DNA of 10,692 bases from Gonium pectorale. Taxonomy: Eukaryota; Chlorophyta; Chlorophyceae; Chlamydomonadales; Volvocaceae. The stretch covers positions 470,541 through 481,232 of the forward strand of contig LSYV01000016.1 of assembly GCA_001584585.1 (NCBI GenBank), in the 5' to 3' direction. Below the pieces are notes generated by a model that did not search any database, had not been told where the DNA came from, and saw only the letters and a program-made list of their open reading frames with translations. Made by a program: the position numbers and the translations under genes. Below are positions 1-7,500 of this stretch, piece after piece (within the stretch, counting starts at the first letter, position 1; every line of letters starts with the position of its first letter).

Positions 1-237
1 GGCATCGGCTCCGCCGTGCCGTCGACGCCCATGCCGCTGCCGCCGCCGCGGGCGCTGCTGCGGGCGACGGCGTCGGACACGGCAGCGGCGTCTGCAGCGG
101 CCTCCGCTGCCTCTGCATCCTGCGGCTTCTACCAGGGAGCGCACGGGCGCGCCGCCTGACATGTCCCAAAGCTCCACCTCCGCCTCGGCGGCCCCCAGCG
201 CCTCGCACGCGCGGGCCTTGAGCTCCGCCAGGGTGGC
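1..237 (-). other. USP gene exon 3: ubiquitin-like domain (continues off window)
   Basis: After a pyrimidine-rich CCCCGGCTGCAG acceptor the exon reads ATLAELKARACEALGAAEAE then VELWDMSGGAPVRSL in phase 0, fitting a UBL helix and the following strand. From about position 120 leftward the continuing frame becomes Arg/Cys-rich, while the neighbouring frame gives DAEAAEAAADAAAVSDAVAR, more typical of an algal acidic/Ala linker. Neither frame has a stop before position 1. Either a very short intron, an indel, or an unusual linker is present. Confidence 0.7.
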
Positions 238-1320
238 CTGCAGCCGGGGCAGGGCAGGACAAGGCAGGCGGGAGGCCGCGGGCTCACACGCGTGTAGCGT
301 CAGTCGTACGGTACCGTACGGGACGTACCGAAACGGGACAGGGCGCCGCGCTGTGGGGCACGGGCAAGAGAGGCCCGTTCGCCGTTGGACGACTGCTGGC
401 AGCGGTCCGCCTGTCTCCCCTCGTTTCACGCGCCCCGCGCTGAAACCCACTTCCACCCACCTCGGGCTCTATCGACAACACCTTGGTGTGCCGCTTGCCG
501 CCTGGGTCCTTGTAGTGGACCTCCAGCCGCAGCGGGTACAGCACCACCCGCCCGCCCGCGCGCTTAGCCGCCCCGACGCCGGGGCCGGACGCGCCAGCCG
601 CGCCCTCCGGTGCCGGCTGCGGGTCCGGCACGAAGCGGCGAGCGATGGCGGGCCCGCCGCCGTAACAGGCGGATATGTACTGCCAGGACGGCTCAGACAC
701 AATGACGAAGTCCCGCTGCTCCACAAGGTTAGGGCGGAGGGGAGTCTCCTCGGGGGACGAGGCGGCAGGGGCACTGGGAGCGCCCCCCGGAAGGGGCTGC
801 GCCGGGAGCTCGTGGCCGGGGGGCAGGAGGTCGGCGTTGGAGATGGGCCCGGGGCGCGGAGCGCCGCCCCCCGCGAGCTGCAGCAGCGTCGAGCAGCCCG
901 GCGACCCGTCGACGCCCTGATAGCTGCTGTACTGTGCCCAGCAGTTCCACCATCTGTGTGTGGGGAATGACAGTGCACGGATTAGAGCCGGCTTGGGGGA
1001 GAACCCTTGGCGCCTAAACGCCAGAGGGGCAGGCCAGGCGCATAACGGCTGAGAACGCCGTGCTCGAGGCACAGGCGGTTCAGAATGTGAAGTATGGGCC
1101 CATTCCTTTCCAGACAAAGCGCGGAAACTGGACCGGCGATGGTGATCGAAAACAAACTGCTCTTTTTAACTAGCTCGGATCTGGCCTCCAAGATGTCTGT
1201 TATGTTATTACATCAGACTCACGTCGTTGAGACGAGATAGCCAACGGTCCCGGGCTTCCATTGAGCGCTCCTCTCCAAGTTGGCAATTTGCAGGGCCTCG
1301 CTAGAGCTATCTGTCGTCAT
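1..1320 (-). CDS. DUSP-UBL ubiquitin-specific protease, N-terminal part (5' end of gene)
   Basis: This is the start of a probable ubiquitin carboxyl-terminal hydrolase of the DUSP-containing USP/UBP group (as in animal USP4/15 and plant UBP5/8-11), which removes ubiquitin from proteins. Exons are 1223-1320, 461-953 and 237 to beyond 1, with introns GTGAGT...ACACAG and GTGGGT...CTGCAG. The ATG at 1318-1320 has AAA before it and an in-frame TGA 9 codons upstream (1348-1350). The DUSP domain spans about residues 21-180: WKPGTVGYLVSTTWWNCWAQ, PRPGPISNADLL at 65-76, RDFVIVSEPSWQYI at 113-126, YGGGPAIARR at 130-139 and RVVLYPLRLEVHY at 168-180. A ubiquitin-like fold follows (TKVLSIEPEATLAELKARAC, then VELWD). 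The Cys and His boxes of the peptidase are off the left edge, so catalysis is inferred from domain order. Low-complexity Ala/Pro/Gly loops enlarge the DUSP domain. Frame beyond position 120 is uncertain. Confidence 0.85.
238..460 (-). other. USP intron 2, with 16-bp palindrome
   Basis: This 223-nt intron has donor GTGGGT and acceptor CTGCAG and lies between two complete codons. It contains a perfect 16-bp palindrome at 305-320. Confidence 0.85.
305..320. repeat. Perfect 16-bp palindrome
   Basis: CGTACGGTACCGTACG equals its own reverse complement, with no spacer. A further CGTACCG follows at 323-329. It lies within USP intron 2. No function is assigned. Confidence 0.9.
461..953 (-). other. 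USP gene exon 2: bulk of DUSP domain
   Basis: This 493-nt exon begins with A after CCACACACAG and ends GAG CCC GAG before donor GTGGGT, in phase 0. It encodes the PGPI.N.DLL motif, the FVIVSE..W..I...YGGGP.I.R block and the VVLYPLRLEVHY strand, all DUSP hallmarks, and runs into KVLSIEPE, the first strand of a ubiquitin-like fold. Confidence 0.9.
954..1222 (-). other. USP intron 1
   Basis: This 269-nt intron runs from the consensus donor GTGAGT at 1222 to the acceptor CACACACAG at 954. The insertion point is phase 2, inside Thr33 of the protein. Confidence 0.85.
1223..1320 (-). other. USP gene first coding exon (start codon, DUSP strand 1)
   Basis: This 98-nt exon encodes 32 residues, MTTDSSSEALQIANLE followed by RSAQWKPGTVGYLVST, and ends two bases into codon 33 at donor GTGAGT. 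Joining to exon 2 gives YLVSTTWWNCW, which restores the W/Y-L-V-S-x-x-WW pattern opening a DUSP domain. The upstream in-frame TGA and A at -3 support the start. Confidence 0.85.
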
Positions 1321-2640
1321 TTTGATGTGGTACAGTTCAAGCCGCGCTCAAATGAGGCTCGATAGAGGTTGCCCAGCATTCAAAAGCGCAGGCCACCCAC
1401 TTTCCATTATCGTCCGCGTAATTATCAATGCAGCTTTGGGAAAGGCACCCTATGGTGAGGTAGTGGTGCGGGTTTTGTGTCGTACAGCACAGGCTGTGTG
1501 TCTGAAACTCCCAGGGGGCTTGGCCTGCTACAGAACGACGCAGACGCAATGCCTTGTTTGTTACGATTGCATCGTGAAGAGGTTGCTGCTCAGGACGTAC
1601 CGCATGTACGACCACATGCCGTGTTCGACTACAGCCGCCATATGGCCTGCTCGCTGCCTCTGCTCACATGCCCTCGTTTGTACGGCTAAGAACTGAGTGG
1701 GATTGTGTTAATGTTCCGTGGCACGGGCCGCCCTCTGAGCACGGGCAAGTGGGACACGAGTAGGTGGTCTTGCTGCCTGCTCTGTGTTGGCTGTTGGTGT
1801 TCCACCGATTTTCCGGCTGTGTGTCGTCACCCTGTCGCCGTCGGCGGCAAGGTATGAACATGTCATGCCAGATCACGGGATTAGCCTAGTGGCTCCTTGA
1901 CTATTGTTTTGCGGTACAGCAGGTAGTGGGATATATTGGGTTCCACACGCTAACTGTAGCGATGACTCCTCCTCCTCACGGCTCCATAAATACGAACAAT
2001 CAATCGGCTCCAACCAGCTGTCTCACGCAAGATACCAACTGAAATTATCCTAGACACTCATGCCGGGGCCCTGACAAGTGACGATGGCGCTGCTGAGGCC
2101 TATCGGGTTGCCAGCTTCGACGGGATCATGCGGTCTGGACTCGTCTTACAATGTATCCTACGGCTTTGTGCCTTGTAACAGCGCAGCGCCCTCTTCACGA
2201 CGAGCGATAGCGAGTCAAGGAGCGCCTGTTCCATGCGCTCTCCGGGGCCATACCCAGGCGTCGGGCTCTCAGCCACCCTGGAGTAGTAACAGTCTTCTCG
2301 ACACACTGCCTAATACCCCTGGCAGGCGGAGGCATTATCATATAGGAAAAGATATATTCTGTAATGCAACATAAGCACCAATGCGCAGACCATAGGGTAC
2401 AGCGACCCATTGACCCATCGTAACCCGACACGCACATGCCCTTGTCTCCTTGGCGAATCCGGTCACGGGCAGCACGCCATGCGGAATCCAACACACCGTA
2501 TCCTGTTCAACTCAATATCTCACGCAGCTGACAGCTCTGCCGGTAAAACCGACATGCCGGTAATCCAGCACTACAAACATGCCTCTGGTGGGCGAGCCTG
2601 ACGCTGATCACCGCAAGATGCCAGCTCGGAATGAGTGCTA
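1321..2640. other. Gene-free stretch upstream of USP gene, lower GC
   Basis: Base composition falls to about half GC by eye, clearly lower than the flanking genes, with AT-rich patches such as ATAGGAAAAGATATATTCTG near 2341-2360. Short open frames occur on both strands, but none shows a recognisable motif, GC-rich third positions or plausible splice partners. No tRNA B box, target-site duplication, long terminal repeat or inverted repeat was found by eye. The part nearest 1320 must hold the 5' UTR and promoter of the USP gene, but no TATA box is placed confidently. Confidence 0.6.
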
Positions 2641-4344
2641 CGCTGAGTCGCCGCTGCTGTGCATCGGCAGCGCCCTACGGTAGCTGTAGACTACTGCCCC
2701 TAAAGAGCTCGACCAGGAGGCCACGGCAACGCGCGCACCCAGCTCTGCGCGTACGGCATGGCGCGTAGGGTCCGTGGGCTGGCGCCCTGTGGCCCTGGGG
2801 CCCTGCGAGCCTATGCGCGCGAGCCGTCCGCACGCAGGCAGCAGCGCCGACCGCTGATGAGCATTCTGCACGGCCCTAACCAAAGATCTGCAGATGCCTT
2901 GACACGATTGCGGGTCACGTCACGGTTCTGCAGCCTCAGCCGGCCGCCAGGCCTCGGCCACCGTGTAGGTATTTAGGATACCCGCACTCCCAGATCCACT
3001 CGGCGCAGCTGGCGCTTCTACAGACAAACAGAAAGCAGAGACAGGGAAGCCACTTCCGCCGTGGCCCTGTGGCGCTAGCCAGCGACGGACGTGCGAGGTA
3101 GGCATCCGGAGGCGGCCCGATGCGAGCGCCGCGACAAGCATGTGTGACGCACATGCAGCTCCCACATTGTGTACACAGGAGGGGCTGTCTGCAACCCCGA
3201 AATGATCGTCGCTCCACCCAAGGGCCACTACCCACCAGCCCGCAGTGCCCCGTGTCGTGCAAATCACCCGCTAAGGACGGGACCGTCACGCACACTCCTC
3301 CACGCACCTTGCCCCCACCCTCGTTGCGGTCCGGAACGGCACCCCTGCGCGCCGCTGCATGCCCGCAGCGCCGCGCAGCGCATGGGCGGCACTGGGCATG
3401 TCACACTCCGCCCGACAGGCTACCCATCGCCAGCACAGCCAGCTGGCCCCAGACAACAGTCACACCAGCAGCCATACCGGCAAGCGCTTCTGCGCATCGC
3501 CAGCACCGTTTACGAGGAGACATCCTATTCGCAAACTTGCGCGTTCATACCCATTTGGGTCAAGAGGAGCGCGTGCGTGCGGCGCTGCGGGCGCAACAGA
3601 CCTGCAGACGCCACCAACGCTCTCACCCATGCCTTGCCGTGCGCTAGCTCCAACCGCACCAGGCCATGCCTCACAAGCGTCCCGCCCCGGCACAAGCCCC
3701 ACGGAGAGATCAATTCGCCTAGAAATCCCTGCGCACACGCGTGGACTGGCTAAGCGCGACAGCATGCACCACACAGACACACACTCCGCACCCTGCCGCC
3801 AAGGCACGCGTGGGTGGTCGCTACTGCGCCGAGGGGCGCTATCCGCTCGCCCGCCTCGCGCACACCCAACTGGGTTGGCTTGGAACCGCACCAGTCCTCG
3901 CCAGCCAAGGCGCGAGAGCGCCGCTCCACACTCGGGCCGAGCGGTGCTGCTGCACGGGTCGGAGCGTCGTGCGCATGCTGCGCCCCGCTCTCGCCCCCAG
4001 GTGAGGGCGGGCACGAAAACGTGCACCACCCTGCCCTATACTTTTAGAACAAGATCGGCACACCACCCGGCGCGCCTGGCGCCCACTGCCTGGCACCAAG
4101 CCACGCGGCGCCTTAGCGCCTGAGATGAGACACAGTTGTACGTGCGCTCTCTTCCCCGCCCACAGTGCCGGTGGGGCCATAACGGCACGCCGTCCGGCAT
4201 GTGCCTGGCACCCACGGGTCCCCCACGGCTCCCCCACTGGGTACAGCGGTGCTGCGCGTCGGCGCCTGGGCGGTACCTAGCCATGGGAGACCGCGGTCGC
4301 CTGGGCGTAGGGATGCAGCGCGCCTGGTTGCCGTAGACGACGGC
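2641..4344. other. Gene-free stretch downstream of MTR4, GC-rich
   Basis: This is GC-rich sequence with a C/A-rich plus strand. Its right end is the 3' UTR of the helicase gene, whose length is unknown. Open frames of up to 254 codons on the plus strand (for example 3359-4123) are rich in Arg, Pro, His, Ser and Thr, overlap each other in several frames, and resemble no known family. No minus-strand TGTAA polyadenylation signal was found by eye here; the first one leftward of the stop codon is at 2146-2150. No mobile element or RNA gene was recognised. Confidence 0.55.
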
Positions 4345-4503
4345 TCACAGGTACAGCGAGGCGGCAAAGATAATGTCGCGCTTGACGCGCTCGCGGGCCG
4401 CCTCGAAGCGCTCCGCCAGCGCCGCCTCGCCCACGCCCCGGAGCGCCTCCGCCAGCTGCCGCAGCAGCTCCTCCAGCCGACGGACCGCGCGGACCAGGGA
4501 GCC
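4345..4503 (-). other. MTR4: MTR4 terminal exon and stop codon
   Basis: This 159-nt exon follows CGGCCTCAG and encodes [20 protein letters not shown], a Glu/Arg/Ala-rich helix, and [13 protein letters not shown] followed by TGA at 4345-4347. FEGS(L/I)(V/I)[10 protein letters not shown] and [11 protein letters not shown] at the very end are the family's conserved C-terminus, so the stop is secure. Confidence 0.97.
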
Positions 4504-7500
4504 CTGAGGCCGGGCGAGAGGAGGGAGGGGCGGGCTTACCAGGAGGGGGAAGCACGGGGCGAGAAGAGGAGCGAGCCCGGCGTGTGGGGGAAGGGAGGGG
4601 AGGAGTGAAGTGCGCACCCCGAGAAGCACAAAGCAAGCGCGCGCAACAAAACAACCTCCATACCTGTCTCCCAAGCGGCCAGCCGAATCAATCCCACGCG
4701 AGACTGCCCCTTCAACACCGAACCCACACTTCACCCTGGTGCCCCGAACCCGCAATTACAAAATCTCTCAAACCCCGCCCTCCGCACCGCCCCCGAGCCC
4801 CCGCACCTCGAACACGGTGGTCATCTTGGCGACGTCGGCGAACTTGGACCCCCGCACCCAGGCCGCCACCGGCTCCATCAGGTCGGGCTTGAACTTGGCC
4901 AGGTACTCCTCCAGGTCCGTGGAGGACGCGGCTCCCGTGTGCGGGCCGCTGGGAGCCGGGGGGAGGGATGGATGGAGGGAGGGAGCATCGGAACCCTCTC
5001 AGTCCGCACCGCAATCTACCGAGACTGACCTCTCACTTCTGCACATGAGCCTGCCTGCCGTTTCCTGGGGCGCGGCCCGATCCCCAGATAGGAAATGGGT
5101 CCCCATTCACATGACACCCTGTTGGTTGGCTGCAGTTTCTCCTGCTTGGGAGGCTCCGTTCCGCTTCCCTGCCCCCCTCCTGCTCCACGCACCGCGACCC
5201 GCATCCTCCATCACCGGATATCTTGATTCGCTGTCTCTCCATCACCCCGCCCTGCACCGCCCCGCCCCGCCCCATCCCTCCGGCGCCCACCAGTCCAGCG
5301 CCATCTTGCAGTCCAGCTCCACCTTGGCCACCCGGCGGGCGGCGTCCTTGACCGCCGCCAGCGTGCCCACGAGCTCCTCGCGCAGCTGGGGTGGGGTGGG
5401 GAGGGGTGGCAGCAGCGGAGATAAAAACATAAGGCACGTTTGAGTGGTGCATGATGTTGGATGGAGGAGGGCAGAGCAAGCTAAGGCAGCTCGGCGTGAC
5501 TTTGGCCCGGTGGTCGGCGCGCGTTCATGCGGCCCCGAAGCAGCTCCCAACGCCGGCACTCGAGAAAGATCGCAAGACCACGCTCCGGGCACGCATGAGG
5601 GGTGCAGTAGGTTTCGCGGCAGCAAGTCAGCGCGCTCTGGAGGCCATAGGGCCCCGGGGAATGAGGCCCGGAGCCTCGGAATCGGAAGAAGACCCCATCA
5701 GCGCACGGCCCCAGCAAAGGACGCTCCACATCCAAGGGGCCTTCCGCGCCGTGTGCCCCCCGCGCGCCCCTCCCCTCCCTCCCTCCCTCCACTCCCTCTC
5801 TCTGCGCCTCCACCTCTCGCTGCGCGTCTTTCGAACCTCAGCATCCCACGCAGAGGCGCCCGCCGCGCCCCGCCATCCGCCTACTCCTTGTCCTCACCTT
5901 TGGCCCCGGCCCCGGCCCGCCCTTCTCCTGGTACACGAAGCAGGAGCACGCGGCCGCCATCGCCTCCAGACTCATGGCGTTGAACGCGCCGGCGAACACC
6001 AGCTCGCACAGCACCAGCTCGTCGCCGCAGCTGAGCCCGGCCGCCACGCGGCCCTTGACCGTCACCACGCCCTCCTCGTCCACGTACGCCAGGCGGCGCA
6101 GCACGCGCTGGCGGGCCTGCGGGGCGAGCCGGGCATTGCGGCGGGAAGGGAAGGGAGGGGGGCTGGGAAACGAAGTTCGCTAGTAGCGGGCTGGGGACGG
6201 AAGCAGCACTCGCCGGCGAGGGGAGCGGCACATATAAAAGGAGTTGTTTGACGAGACCGCACTGGCATCCAACTGCGGCCCCCAGAATCAGTATCCAGTG
6301 GGCCCTGGGGAGGGAGCAGTGGCGGTCTGGGTCGGGGAGGGCGGTTGGAAGGTGCAAATGTGGAAGCCCCCCCTCACCGGCATCGCCCGGAGACGTACGC
6401 CCCCGCCACTCACTCCACCCCTCCCCGCGTCCCCGGATACCCCGGCAGCTCCCCGGCAGCGGCAGCCCCGGGCGTCTTGGCACCCACGCAGCCCGCCCGC
6501 CCAGGCTGCCCACCCGCCCTCACCCACACACCCTCGCAACCCAACAACCCATCCACACAGGCCGCCCAGCCCCTCGAGTGCCCGCCCACACACCTTGAGC
6601 TCGTCTTTGAGGATGAGGCTGGCGGCGGCCTTGGCCTCGCGCCGCGCCGCCGCCACCGCCTCGTCCGCCGCGCCGCGCCGCTGCAGCGCCGCCAGCCGGC
6701 CGCGCAGCTCGGCCGCCGGCAGCGCCGCCGCCAGCGGGTGCTCCGCCAGCAGGCCCTCCACGCTCTCCAGCTTGGACTGCGTCTTGCGGGCGGCCTTGTC
6801 GGCCACCTGCACGGCAGGCGGGGCCGGCGGGGGTGGGAGGGACCGAGGAGTTGCGCAAACGGGTTACAATGCGATAGAAGCAGTTGTGTGAACCAAACAA
6901 ACACACGCCTCCCCTTGCATAGCCTTCGATCGTTAGATTACAAGATCCAGGTATAAGCACACGAGCTCCCCTCCGAAATGAATGTTGGCACGTCTCGCAG
7001 CCGCAGCCGCAGTCGCGGCCGCCGCACCTGGAAGTCGTCCCACCAACGCATCCCCGCCCAGGCCCGCCTGTTAAAGAGAGCAACTATGACCAAGTCCCCT
7101 GGAAGTGTACACGCAAGTTCCGCCACCTCAACCCTAGCTGCATTCCCAGCCGCACCAGCATCCTAGAGCCGCTGCCCCCACCTTCAGGTCGTCCTCGGGG
7201 TCCAGCAGCGGCACGCGGCCGCCCTTCCGGGTGGCCGCCAGGCGGGCCAGCGCCTCCGCCAGCGACGACACGGCGGCGCGGCGCGCGTCCAGCGGCCGCA
7301 GGTCCTTCTGCAGGTATATGCGCACGGTGCTGAGCGCGTCCACCTGCGGCCAGGGGGGCATTGGATCATAGGGTTGGTCAGGAACAGGCTGGCCGCCGGC
7401 AGCATTCGCCCGTCCAGCGGCCGAGCCGACGTGCATGTGGGCGGGAGGTAACGCACACAATGGAGGTGTAGGAGGGCAGGCGTAGGAGGGCAGGTGTAGG

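Noticed and set aside
161..970. Plus-strand 269-codon frame opposite the USP exons
   Set aside because: It is the antisense shadow of the DUSP exon and crosses two well-supported minus-strand splice sites. The minus strand carries the conserved motifs.
2853..2860. Possible snoRNA C box (CTGATGAG)
   Set aside because: No CTGA D box or terminal stem was seen at a suitable distance, so it is a chance match.
3460..4029. Minus-strand 189-codon open frame as an upstream USP exon or separate gene
   Set aside because: It shows no DUSP, UBL or other family pattern, and the USP start codon is already explained at 1320 with an upstream in-frame stop.
3169..4123. Plus-strand open frames of 194 and 254 codons
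   Set aside because: They overlap each other in different frames, are rich in Arg/Pro/His/Ser as expected from GC-rich non-coding DNA with few stops, contain no recognisable motif, and have no clear splice or start context.
1321..4344. Transposable element in the intergenic stretch
   Set aside because: No terminal repeats, target duplications, transposase, reverse transcriptase or integrase motifs were found by eye on either strand.
5825..5840. tRNA B-box-like GGTTCGA on the minus strand
   Set aside because: The following bases do not fit GGTTCGANNCC, no A box or cloverleaf was found, and it lies in a helicase intron.
4610..6251. Plus-strand frames of 266-277 codons over the 3' half of the helicase
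   Set aside because: They run antisense across several minus-strand exons and introns whose spliced product matches MTR4/HEN2 to the stop codon.
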